DNA of 64,000 nucleotides from Pseudomonadota bacterium (GTDB lineage Bacteria; Pseudomonadota; Gammaproteobacteria; Xanthomonadales; Xanthomonadaceae): positions 1 through 64,000 of the forward strand of contig JAFEBV010000027.1 in NCBI GenBank assembly GCA_018242485.1, read 5' to 3'. This document shows, in pieces, positions 27,653-35,850 of the stretch. Each line of letters starts with the position of its first letter. The stretch's first letter is position 1. The position numbers and the translations under genes were made by a program. The notes under the pieces are model-generated. The model did not search any database. It had not been told where the DNA came from and worked only from the letters and a program-made list of their open reading frames with translations.

Positions 27653-28257
27653 GCGATGGTGCCGGCCCAGCCGGGCAGGAAGGCCGCTTCGTGGCTGCGT
27701 GCCAGCAACGTGGCTTCCTGCATCGCTTTACCCGGAATTTCTCCGCCGCGCAGCTTCAGCCGCCGCCGGTAGAACTCGGCCCACATGAACTCCGCGTACG
27801 GGATGGCGTCCTTGGAATACCCGCCGGCTTCGCGCACGCGCGCCGCGAGAGTTCGGTACGGATCATCGACCAATTTGTCCAGACTCGCGGGAATCGCCTC
27901 GTAGCCCATCCGTGCGCCGTGCTGGTCGTAGGGATGCGCCCAGCGATTGAACTCCATCGTGCGCCAGAACATCTCCGGTTCCAGCCACGAAAAATCGCGC
28001 TGGATCATCACCGGCACCTCGTCCACGTCCTCCTCGGTCAAGGCCAGCCCGAGGTGGTGGTGATCGACGATGTACACGCCGCGCTTGGGACCGAGCACGC
28101 CGGGGAACCAGTGCGACGCCAGCAGTTGCCGGCGCTTTTTCTTGCCGAGCTGCGACCACTGCTCGCGCTTGGCCTGCACCTCGGCCATGCCGACGGTGAC
28201 CTGGGTCGGGCGCAGCTTTTTCGGCGCGATCGACAGCAAGGGATGGTGGGCTTGCAC
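27649..28257 (-). CDS. ParB-like nuclease-fold protein (ParBc_2 type)
   Basis: The 202-residue protein has the sulfiredoxin/ParB-like layout of the ParBc_2 group: LRPTQVTVGMAEVQAKREQW near the N terminus and VYIVDHHHLGLAL at 61-73, then a C-terminal part FMWAEFYRRRLKLR ending in a helical AMQEATLLARSHEAAFLPGW. The role of these proteins is not established; they are not chromosome-partitioning ParB. GTG 28257 is chosen as start because GGAGCAGG precedes it; the frame is open further upstream without a better start. It overlaps the SulP gene. Confidence 0.85.
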   Translation of the reverse strand: MQAHHPLLSIAPKKLRPTQVTVGMAEVQAKREQWSQLGKKKRRQLLASHWFPGVLGPKRGVYIVDHHHLGLALTEEDVDEVPVMIQRDFSWLEPEMFWRTMEFNRWAHPYDQHGARMGYEAIPASLDKLVDDPYRTLAARVREAGGYSKDAIPYAEFMWAEFYRRRLKLRGGEIPGKAMQEATLLARSHEAAFLPGWAGTIA

Positions 28258-28354
28258 GGCCTGCTCCGCTTGGATTCGGGGAAGGCAGACTAGCGCAAAG
28301 CAGCAGCACTGCGATGGACTGTCGAGAAGGCGGCGCGCCCAATGGTGCCGCGCG

Positions 28355-30685
28355 TCAGTACAAATCCATTGGATCCACATCGAGCGACCAGCGCACCTTG
28401 CGCGCCGACGGGAGCGCATGCACCTGCGGCAGCCACGCACTCAGTGCGGCTTGCAAAGCCGGGCGATGGGATGCGGACAGGTGCAACTGCGCCCGCGCCC
28501 GCCCCGCACGGCGCGGCATCGGCGCCGGCAGCGGGCCGTGGATCGCCACTGCGCCATCTGCAGAAGTGAATGCATCGCGGGCGGCGACGAGAAAGGCATT
28601 CACTTCCGCCTCGTGCGGGGCTTCCGCACGCAACAGGGCGAGACCGGCATACGGTGGAAAACGCGCAGCCTCGCGTTGCGCCAGTTCCAGCGCTGCAAAG
28701 GCCGGATAACCGCCGGCGAGCAATGTCGTGAGCAGCGGATGTTCCGGGTGGTGCGTCTGCAGCAGCACGCTGCCGGGCTTGCCGGCGCGGCCGCCGCGGC
28801 CGGCGACCTGGATCAGCAACTGTGCGAGTTTTTCCGGTGCGCGAAAGTCGGCCGAGAACAGGCCTTCATCGACGCCGACCACGACCACGAGGGTGAGGTT
28901 GGGCAGGTCGTGACCCTTGGCCAGCATCTGTGTGCCGACGAGGATGCCGGGGCGATCGCCCAATACCGCGAGGTGTTTTTCCAGCCCCTCGCGATGACGG
29001 GTGGTGCCGCGATCCACCCGCAGCAACGCTGCTTGCGGGAAACGTGCGGCCAGCGCTTCCTCGATGCGCTCGGTGCCGTTGCCCTGCGGCGTCAACCCCA
29101 AACCGCCGCAATCCGGGCACGCACGCGGTGCCGGACGGCGCGCGCCGCAGTGGTGGCACAACAGGGTGCGGCCGCCGCCGTGCACGGTCATCGCCACGCC
29201 CTGATACATCCGGCCCTCGACCCGGTCGAGGGCCGACCGATTTCCCTCCCCTGCTGCAGCGGTGGAGGGCAAAAGTGGAGGCAATGGATCCGGTTCGAGT
29301 TTCCTCGATTTTTTCGGATCCATCGTCGCCGCATCGCAACGCGCGCAGCGCGCGCTCCAGCCGCAGTCGTGGCACAGCAGCACCGGCGCGTAACCGCGAC
29401 GGTTGCGGAACACCAACGCCTGTTCGCCGCGCGCGAGGCAGTCGGCAATGGCGGCGTAGGCCTCCGGCGACAAGCCGCCGACGAGGTTGCGCCCGCGCAC
29501 ATCGAGCACCCGTACCGCCGGCGGCTGCGCCACGCCCGCACGCTGGCGCAAGGTCAAATGGGTGTAACGGCCGGCAAGCGCGTGGTGCAGCGATTCCAGC
29601 GACGGCGTCGCGCTGCCCAGCAGCACCGGCACGCGCAACGCCTTGCCGCGCACCAGCGCCAGATCGCGCGCGTGGTAGCGCACGCCCTCGTGCTGCTTGT
29701 AACTGGCGTCGTGTTCTTCATCGACCACGATCAAACCGGCTTCGGGCAGCGGCGTGAAGATCGCCGAGCGCGTGCCGATCAACACGCGGCCTTCGCCGCG
29801 CCACATCGAGGCCCACGCGCGCGCGCGTTCGCCGTCGGCCAGACCCGAGTGCAAGGCGTGGATCGGCACACCCAGGCGCGCACGGAAACGCCGCAGCATC
29901 TGCGGCGTCAGGCCGATCTCGGGGACGAGCACCAGCGCCTGCCTGCCGCGCGCAAGGCAGTCGGCGATCGCTTCCAGGTACACCTCGGTCTTGCCCGATC
30001 CGGTGATCCCTTCCAGCAGCAGGGGCGCGAAGCGGTCGCGTGTGGCCAGCACCGCATCCACCGCACTACGCTGCGCTGGATTCAGCGCATGCAGTGGCTG
30101 GCCGTGGTCGCCGTGCAACCCGGGCGGCACAGCCACGCGCTGCGCAAATCCGCGCCGTTGCAGGGCGCGGGCTGCTTCGCGCCAACTTTCCATTGCCACG
30201 CGCAGCACTTCCTCATCGACGGCCAATTCGGCGATGCGTTCGGCGAGCGCGCGCGTGCGTGTGTTGCGACGCAGACTGGTTGATCCTGTGCGGCCCGCTT
30301 CGGTGAGCACCCAGCCATAAGCGCAGGTTTCCGGCAGCGACTCACCCTCGCGCAACGCCGCCGGCAGCGCGGTCGCGACGACCTCGCCCAACGGCGCGTG
30401 GTAATAGCGCGCGCACCAACGCAAGCTGGCGAGCAATTCGCCGTGCAACAAGGCTTCGTTATCGAGCCGTGCGAGCACGCGGCGCAACTCCGGGGCATCG
30501 CCTGCCGGCGCGCCGATGCTTTCGACACAGCCGACCTGTTCGCGATGGCCGAACGGCACGCGCACGCGGCAGCCGACCCACCCCGAATCGAGCGTGGCAC
30601 CCTCCGGCGGCAGATAGTCGAAAACGCGCGGCAACGGCAGCGGCAGTGCGACACGCAAGCACGAAGTGGCGATCGGCGAGGGCAT
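28355..30685 (-). CDS. priA: Primosomal helicase PriA with extra segment in zinc region
   Basis: PriA is the 3'-5' DNA helicase that restarts stalled replication forks. The 776-residue protein has an N-terminal DNA-binding domain (VALPLPLPRVFDYLPP), Walker A (GITGSGKTE), the DEEH box, helicase motifs up to GRGGRAGKPG, and the paired cysteines CHDCGWSARCARC, CHHCG and CPDCGG. Between CARCDA and MTVHGGGRTLLCHHCG there are about 44 extra residues including KKSRKLEPDPLPPLLPS, which most PriA proteins lack. Cysteines are all kept, so zinc binding may survive. The start at 30685 gives the usual N terminus; the frame stays open 10 codons further upstream. Confidence 0.95.
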   Translation of the reverse strand: MPSPIATSCLRVALPLPLPRVFDYLPPEGATLDSGWVGCRVRVPFGHREQVGCVESIGAPAGDAPELRRVLARLDNEALLHGELLASLRWCARYYHAPLGEVVATALPAALREGESLPETCAYGWVLTEAGRTGSTSLRRNTRTRALAERIAELAVDEEVLRVAMESWREAARALQRRGFAQRVAVPPGLHGDHGQPLHALNPAQRSAVDAVLATRDRFAPLLLEGITGSGKTEVYLEAIADCLARGRQALVLVPEIGLTPQMLRRFRARLGVPIHALHSGLADGERARAWASMWRGEGRVLIGTRSAIFTPLPEAGLIVVDEEHDASYKQHEGVRYHARDLALVRGKALRVPVLLGSATPSLESLHHALAGRYTHLTLRQRAGVAQPPAVRVLDVRGRNLVGGLSPEAYAAIADCLARGEQALVFRNRRGYAPVLLCHDCGWSARCARCDAATMDPKKSRKLEPDPLPPLLPSTAAAGEGNRSALDRVEGRMYQGVAMTVHGGGRTLLCHHCGARRPAPRACPDCGGLGLTPQGNGTERIEEALAARFPQAALLRVDRGTTRHREGLEKHLAVLGDRPGILVGTQMLAKGHDLPNLTLVVVVGVDEGLFSADFRAPEKLAQLLIQVAGRGGRAGKPGSVLLQTHHPEHPLLTTLLAGGYPAFAALELAQREAARFPPYAGLALLRAEAPHEAEVNAFLVAARDAFTSADGAVAIHGPLPAPMPRRAGRARAQLHLSASHRPALQAALSAWLPQVHALPSARKVRWSLDVDPMDLY
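29192..29323. repeat. Repeat-like in-frame insertion within priA
   Basis: About 132 bases not expected in priA. They include TTTCCCTCCCCTGCTGC and GGTGGAGGGCAAAAG, akin to the dispersed pyrimidine/purine palindromes, and a separate 9-base inverted repeat ATGGATCCG/CGGATCCAT (about 29284 and 29315) around a T-rich centre. The length is a multiple of three and keeps the frame. Exact ends are estimated from where PriA similarity resumes. Confidence 0.7.
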
Positions 30686-30837
30686 CCGCCGAGTGTAACA
30701 ACGCATCCCCGGCACACCGTTTCCTGCGCCGAAACGGCCACCGCGGGCGGCAACAGCGATTCATTGAGTTACCGGCGCAAGCTGCAATCGCAGGCACAAA
30801 GTTCAGCCAACGCCATGTAGCTACTGGAGATTTTTCC

Positions 30838-30870
30838 TTATCCACACGATCTGTGGATAAATCTGTGGAA
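30838..30870. promoter_or_regulatory. Inverted pair of perfect DnaA boxes
   Basis: TTATCCACA (30838-30846) and TGTGGATAA (30852-30860) are perfect DnaA boxes in inverted orientation with a 5-base spacer. A weaker third match TGTGGAA begins at 30864. They lie about 155 bases upstream of priA in the 569-base gene-free gap 30686-31254, which otherwise holds no supported gene; a T8 run at 31112-31119 has no stem before it. DnaA binding here could regulate priA or titrate DnaA. Confidence 0.75.
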
Positions 30871-31254
30871 TCGCTGCTCCCGCCCACTGCGCAGGCCAAC
30901 AAACAGCGCCCCTCGGGCAGTTTGGCGGAATTTTGACCGATGCAGCTTAATCCCGCAAATTCAATAACTTGAGTGAGTGTCGTGACATTCATCAGCCGTA
31001 TCGAAGGGCTCATCGCAGCCATGCACGCGGCAATTGGCGTGCTGTGCACAACGTGCAATCCGCAAAGCCCCATGTTGCCTTGCTCTCGGAGCCATGCCCC
31101 TGCTGTCAAGCTTTTTTTTCATGCTGCGATCTGCCGGATTTTCCAGCAATCAAGCCCCTCCATCGACGCCCACAGGGGCCATCGAAGCCGTTAAAATCCA
31201 CCCATCGCGGACACCCACCGCCCGCCTCGTTCCCGGATGTCCCCCCATGCAGGC

Positions 31255-32193
31255 ATGAACGCCCGCCTCGCCGATTCCACGCGCACGGACGCCGAGGCCG
31301 CGCTGTTCATGCGCGACATGGAGCGCCGCGGTCTCAAGTTCGCCATGCAGCAGTGCGGCCACGCCGGACGCGCACGCAGCGCGCTGGGCTTCGTCCAAAC
31401 CGCATTCCGTGAGCACGCTGCCGCGCACGCATCGGAAGCCTGGCCGATGTTGTACTGGCGCACCCTGCTGACGCATCCGTCGATGCGCGCCCGGCTTGCG
31501 CGCGACCCGCGCAATCCGGCATCGCTGCTCGACGCCGCCCCCCGCGCGACCCTGTTGCTGCATTGCGTGGCCGAGGTGGACGCGGAACTGGGCGCGCATG
31601 CACTCGACGTGTCGCTGGAAGCGTATCGGCACGCCCTGGCGCGCGCGATGAACGTGCTCGGCGCACAGGGCATCGACTCCGCCAGCTTGCGCATGGCACC
31701 CGAGCCATCGCGGGAAGAAGCCCGTCCGCAGCGCAGCGAACCCACGCCCATCGGCCATATCCAGCCGCAGAGTCGTGCCGATAGGCCGGCGACCGACCGA
31801 GCGTCGACGGCACCGCCCGCGTGGCTGCGCCCGGCGCTGATGGGCGCGTTGGCACTGCTGGTCGCCATCGGCATCGGCAGCTATTTGTGGCCGGAGTTGT
31901 TCGGCTTTGGCGGCGGTTCGTTCCACGGCGTGCGTGAGTTGCGCGAGCATCGACCTGCCGACACGCTGTCGCCGGCTGCGCAGGCGATCGCCGGCGGCGA
32001 TTTCGACCTGCTCATCGACCCACATCGTGCCGCCATTGCGCGTGACCTCGATCTGTACTCCTGGTACGCGGCCACCGCCGGTGCGGAGCGCACGCCGACA
32101 CAACCTGCCACCTCGCTACCGGAAGACAAAACGCCGGAAACATCCGCGCCGGAAGCCGACACCGAGGGCAACGGAGGCGAACATGCGCCGTGA
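31255..32193 (+). CDS. Putative ECF-sigma-like domain fused to membrane segment
   Basis: This 312-residue protein has no obvious annotation. Residues 17-82 (FMRDMERRGLKFA ... ALGFVQTAFREH ... WPMLYWRTLL) follow the skeleton of sigma-70 region 2. Residues 97-136 (ATLLLHCVAEVDAELGAHAL then DVSLEAYRHALARAMNVL) align without gaps to region 4 of ECF sigma factors (LLLRDVEGLS...AALGVS...LARARAAL). Basic DNA-binding residues are largely lost. A Pro/Ser/Arg-rich linker leads to a transmembrane helix (193-213) and a tail with DFDLLIDPHRAAIARDLDLYSWY, like the membrane partner of such sigma factors in Xanthomonas-type operons. It overlaps the DUF3106 gene by 11 bases. Start could also be GTG/ATG at 31237. 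Confidence 0.6.
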   Translation: MNARLADSTRTDAEAALFMRDMERRGLKFAMQQCGHAGRARSALGFVQTAFREHAAAHASEAWPMLYWRTLLTHPSMRARLARDPRNPASLLDAAPRATLLLHCVAEVDAELGAHALDVSLEAYRHALARAMNVLGAQGIDSASLRMAPEPSREEARPQRSEPTPIGHIQPQSRADRPATDRASTAPPAWLRPALMGALALLVAIGIGSYLWPELFGFGGGSFHGVRELREHRPADTLSPAAQAIAGGDFDLLIDPHRAAIARDLDLYSWYAATAGAERTPTQPATSLPEDKTPETSAPEADTEGNGGEHAP

Positions 32194-32857
32194 TCGAATG
32201 CTCGGCTGGCTCGCGGGCATCGCCTTGCTGGCGACGACCTTGCCGGCACTCGGCGGTTCCGTCGATTGGGGATCGCTGGATCCCGGCACGCAGACGCTGC
32301 TGTCGCCATGGCAAGGCGCGTGGAACACGCTGGCCGACGACGATCGTCAACGCCTGCTCGCCAACGCGCATCGCTGGCAGTCCATGAGCGCAGCCGATCG
32401 TACCGCGTTGCTGCAACGTCAGACCCAATGGGATGCACTGCCGCCCGCCGAGCGCGCTCACCTGCGTGCGCGCAACGCTGCATGGCGGCAGTTGCCAGCG
32501 TCCGAACAGGCACAGATCAGCAATGCGGCGACGCGCTTCGACGCCCTGCCGACCACGCAACAGGCGGCGTTACGCGCACGCTTCGCCGCGCAACCGGCGG
32601 AATGGCAGGCATCGTGGTTGCTGGGGCCTTCCATCGGCGCGTGGCTGGATCAAGCCGGGACGTGGTTCGCCTACGTGCCCGCCAGCGACCGCGACGCCAC
32701 CTTGCGCATGCTGCAAGACCTCACGCCCGATGCCCGCGCGCAGTTGTTCGAAGTCTCCCGCCGACTGCCGTCGCCGCAACGCGAGCGCTTGCGCGAAGAC
32801 CTGCTGAACACCCCGCAGGCGCAACGTGCCGCGCTGATCGCCCGGCGCTTGGAATGA
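32183..32857 (+). CDS. DUF3106 domain protein
   Basis: A 224-residue exported protein: signal sequence (MLGWLAGIALLATTLPALGG) followed by the DUF3106 pattern of repeated short helices, with WQGAWNTLADDDRQRLL, RWQSMSAADRTALLQRQ, WDALPPAERAHLRARNAAW and RLPSPQRERLREDLL. The function is unknown; in relatives it follows an ECF sigma gene and its membrane partner. The start ATG 32183 is preceded by GGAGGCGAAC, a strong Shine-Dalgarno, and lies inside the previous gene, so translation is coupled. Confidence 0.88.
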   Translation: MRRDRMLGWLAGIALLATTLPALGGSVDWGSLDPGTQTLLSPWQGAWNTLADDDRQRLLANAHRWQSMSAADRTALLQRQTQWDALPPAERAHLRARNAAWRQLPASEQAQISNAATRFDALPTTQQAALRARFAAQPAEWQASWLLGPSIGAWLDQAGTWFAYVPASDRDATLRMLQDLTPDARAQLFEVSRRLPSPQRERLREDLLNTPQAQRAALIARRLE

Positions 32858-32861
32858 TGCG

Positions 32862-33167
32862 TCAGCGCGCCAAAGGCGCGAGCACGCGCCGCTGCGCGCG
32901 CATGCCATCGCCGAATCTCGCCAAGCCTTCCGCGCGCATGCGCGGCGCATGCTCGCGCAGATAATCCTCGAGCGCGTCGCGGTCACGCAGACGGTAACGC
33001 ACGCAATATCCGCGCTCGCCCGGCGTTTCGTCGAGTAGCGCTTCCATCGCGGCGCCTTCGAACCCCGGCAGCGCCAGCATCTGCGCGACATGCTCGCGCA
33101 GCCACGCAAGGTAGTCGGCGGCGCGCGCCTCGGCCACATGCACGGTCACTTCGTAGATCACAGCCAT
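32862..33167 (-). CDS. DUF4286 family protein
   Basis: This 101-residue protein begins MAVIYEVTVHVAEARAADYL and has the ferredoxin-like, monooxygenase-type fold expected for DUF4286: AWLREHVAQMLALPGFEGAA and YCVRYRLRDRDALEDYLREHAPRM. No catalytic role is known. Its start overlaps the end of the DUF3667 gene by 10 bases, so the two are co-translated. It converges on the DUF3106 gene with 4 bases between stops. Confidence 0.85.
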   Translation of the reverse strand: MAVIYEVTVHVAEARAADYLAWLREHVAQMLALPGFEGAAMEALLDETPGERGYCVRYRLRDRDALEDYLREHAPRMRAEGLARFGDGMRAQRRVLAPLAR

Positions 33168-34378
33168 ACCAGTTTCACCATGAAAGCGATCGCCGCGCCG
33201 AAGGTCAACACGATGAGATACAAAAATCCGATCGTGGCGTACTTGATGCTGGTCATCAGCCAGCCCTGTCCGTAGACGCGCCGCTGCATCAGCCACAGGT
33301 ATACCGGCATCCACAGCAGGATCGCGGTCTGCGCGATGCCGGCGCCATCGGCCAGCCAGCCTCGCGGAGCGGCCGCCGCCATGTCGTTGAGCAGCAGCGC
33401 CAGCAACAGGGCGAGGCACAGAAAAGCGTGGCTGTGCAGGGCGACGATGAAGTGCTCCATGTACAACCGCCGCTTGAACAGGTACGCGATTTTCAACAGC
33501 AAGGCGAACAGCGGCAACATCACGAACAGCGTGGAGGGCACCGCGCTCAGCCAGGCATCGACGAGCAAGGTCGGATCCTTGCGGATACGCTGCAGGTTTC
33601 CGCGGGTCTGGCCGGCGAGTTGGTTGAGCCAGCGGTTCGCGAACGCAGGCAGGGCGTGAATCTTGATCGGATTCGCCACCGGATCCCACGGCTGGCCATC
33701 GCCGAAGGTCAGCGGGTCGGCATGCTCCGGCGGCGGCGTGCCGGCAGCCTGCGCGGCCTTGATCTCGGCAATGCGCTGGTCGGCCTGCCGACGCAGCCTG
33801 GCTTCGTCCTTCGCCACATCCTGCGTCAACGGCAGGGCCGGCGCCTTGTCGGCAGCCTGCCGAACCTTGCGCAGTCCGGCGAGGGTGAGCTCGCGCTGGC
33901 GTTCGACCTGCGCGATCGTGGTCGCGTTGGCGATCGGGTTATCGTCCATCTGCACGAGGTCGCGGCCGCCGATCTGGCCCACGCTCCACTGCGCGACGAG
34001 GAACGCCAGCACGCTGAAGAAGAAGAACAGCCGTACCGGGCTGACGTAGCGCACACGCCGGCCGGCGAAGTATTCGGCGCTGAGGTAACCGGGGCGCAGC
34101 AGCAGCGGCGTGAGCGTGCGCGTGAGCCGGGTGTCGATCTGCAACACAGTGTCGGCCAGATCGCCCAGGATGCTGGAGAAGTGCCGCACCAGTCCGTGGT
34201 CGGGCTGGCCGCAGCGATAGCAATGCTCGCCGAACAGCGCCGCGCCGCAATTGCCGCAGTATTCGCCGGTGGGCGCTGGCAACGGTTCGGACGTCGCAGG
34301 CGCGACCGCGGCGCTCACGCTCGCGGCATGGGCGTCCGACGTTTGCGCAGGTTTCACCGATTCCGGATCGGAATTCAT
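33158..34378 (-). CDS. DUF3667 family membrane protein with zinc ribbon
   Basis: This 406-residue protein has a short disordered N terminus, then a zinc ribbon YCGNCGAALFGEHCYRCGQ (about 40-58), then RHFSSILGDLADTVLQIDTR and YLSAEYFAGRRVRYVSPVRLFFFFSVLAFLVAQW, typical of DUF3667, and four further hydrophobic helices in the C-terminal half. A long charged loop (about 150-260) separates the first helix from the rest. The function is unknown. It is divergent from the MATE gene, with at most 56 bases between starts. Confidence 0.88.
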   Translation of the reverse strand: MNSDPESVKPAQTSDAHAASVSAAVAPATSEPLPAPTGEYCGNCGAALFGEHCYRCGQPDHGLVRHFSSILGDLADTVLQIDTRLTRTLTPLLLRPGYLSAEYFAGRRVRYVSPVRLFFFFSVLAFLVAQWSVGQIGGRDLVQMDDNPIANATTIAQVERQRELTLAGLRKVRQAADKAPALPLTQDVAKDEARLRRQADQRIAEIKAAQAAGTPPPEHADPLTFGDGQPWDPVANPIKIHALPAFANRWLNQLAGQTRGNLQRIRKDPTLLVDAWLSAVPSTLFVMLPLFALLLKIAYLFKRRLYMEHFIVALHSHAFLCLALLLALLLNDMAAAAPRGWLADGAGIAQTAILLWMPVYLWLMQRRVYGQGWLMTSIKYATIGFLYLIVLTFGAAIAFMVKLVWL

Positions 34379-34434
34379 GCCGTCCCCATCCGCGGCAGGC
34401 TAGGATGCACGAATTGTCGAGGTTTTACGTCGCG

Positions 34435-35829
34435 ATGTCCCCTCCCGAACGTCATTCCCGGCGCCTCCTGCGGGAGATGCGCACCACTGCGCTGCTCGCC
34501 TTGCCCTTGGTGCTCGGGCAGGTGTCGGCAGTGGCCATCAGCCTGATCGACACCATCCTCGCCGGCCACCACGGACCGCTCACCCTCGCCGCGGTCGCGG
34601 TGGGCGGCGCGGTGTGGACGCTGGTGCTGCTGGTGCTGATCGGTGTGCTGATGGCGGTGCCGCCGTCGGTGGCGCAGTGCAACGGCGGCGGCCGCCGCGA
34701 ACGCATCGGCCCGATTTTCCGTCAAGCGCTGTGGCTGGCGCTGGTACTGGGCGTGGGATTGTTGATGCTGGCGCAGGCCGGCAGTGGATGGTTGCTGACG
34801 GCAATGAACGTCGGCCCGGAGGTGCGCCCGGAAGCGGAAGGTTTCGTGCACGCCATCGCCTGGGGCGCGCCGGCGTTCGCCCTGTACGTCGCCTGCCGCT
34901 CGCTCAGCGAGGGCTTGGCGTGGACGTTGCCGACGATGGCGTTCGGCGTGCTCGGGGTGGCCTTGCTGGCACCGCTGGGCTACGGTTTGATGTTCGGCGC
35001 ATTCGGACTGCCTGCGCTGGGCGCGGTTGGGCTTGGGCTGGCCTCGGCGCTGGTGATGTGGGCGCAGTTGCTGGGCATCGTCGTCTACCTCGCACGCGCG
35101 CCGCGCTTCGCCGACCTGCGCCTGTTCAGTCATCTCGAACCGCCGCGCTGGGCGCCGATCCGCGAACTGCTGCGCATCGGCCTGCCGATGGGCTTTTCGG
35201 TGTTCATGGAAGGCAGCTTGTTCGTCGCCACCCTGCTGTTGATCGGCAGCATGGGCGCAACCCCGGTAGCCGCGCACCAGATCGCGATCAACGTCGCCAG
35301 CCTGTGCTTCATGGTGCCGCTGGGGGTGGCGATGGCGACCACGGTGCGCGTCGGCCACGCCGCCGGCGCCCATGACCCACGCGCGCTGCGCTGGGCTGCG
35401 GCTGGCGGCGCGGCGATCGTGTTGATCACGCAGACGGTTTCGGCGCTGCTGATGGGGTTCGGGCGGCACGCCATCGCGCGCATCTACACCGACGATCCGG
35501 CCATCGCCGCGCTGGCCGCGACCCTGTTGCTGTACGCGGCCGCGTTCCAGTACCCCGACGGCATCCAGACCCTCGCCGCCGGTGCCCTGCGCGGCCTGAA
35601 GGACACCCGCGCGCCGATGTGGATCACCGCCTGCGCCTACTGGGCGCTGGGCATGCCGCTGGGCTGGTGGCTGGGCGTGCACCTGCACGAAGGCGCTCCG
35701 GGCATGTGGTACGGGCTGATCCTCGGCCTGCTCGCCGCGGCGGCCTTGATGGCGGCGCGCTTCGCCCACATCGCCCGCCATGACCATCGGCTGATGGCCG
35801 CGGTGGCGCGATCGGCTACGATTCATTGA
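34435..35829 (+). CDS. MATE family multidrug efflux transporter
   Basis: The protein has twelve hydrophobic helices in the two-bundle MATE arrangement: LALPLVLGQVSAVAISLIDTILAGHHGP in the first repeat and IGLPMGFSVFMEGSLFVATLLLIG in the second. NorM-type carriers export cationic drugs using Na+ or H+. About 464 residues, the usual length. The ATG at 34435 is preferred because GAGG lies upstream and the next residues (MSPPERHSRRLLREM) lead straight into helix 1; ATG 34405 would add ten residues. Confidence 0.92.
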   Translation: MSPPERHSRRLLREMRTTALLALPLVLGQVSAVAISLIDTILAGHHGPLTLAAVAVGGAVWTLVLLVLIGVLMAVPPSVAQCNGGGRRERIGPIFRQALWLALVLGVGLLMLAQAGSGWLLTAMNVGPEVRPEAEGFVHAIAWGAPAFALYVACRSLSEGLAWTLPTMAFGVLGVALLAPLGYGLMFGAFGLPALGAVGLGLASALVMWAQLLGIVVYLARAPRFADLRLFSHLEPPRWAPIRELLRIGLPMGFSVFMEGSLFVATLLLIGSMGATPVAAHQIAINVASLCFMVPLGVAMATTVRVGHAAGAHDPRALRWAAAGGAAIVLITQTVSALLMGFGRHAIARIYTDDPAIAALAATLLLYAAAFQYPDGIQTLAAGALRGLKDTRAPMWITACAYWALGMPLGWWLGVHLHEGAPGMWYGLILGLLAAAALMAARFAHIARHDHRLMAAVARSATIH

Positions 35830-35850
35830 TGATTCGAATATGCGGAGTCC

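Noticed and set aside
31112..31119. T8 run as an intrinsic terminator
   Set aside because: No stable stem precedes it on either strand, and it does not follow a gene end.
30973..31194. Small 73-codon plus-strand frame in the priA upstream gap
   Set aside because: It has no family likeness and no clear ribosome site; codon use looks random.
30686..31254. DnaA-box region as the chromosomal origin
   Set aside because: Only two perfect boxes are present, and dnaA, dnaN, rpmH or parAB are absent. It is better read as a regulatory or titration site.
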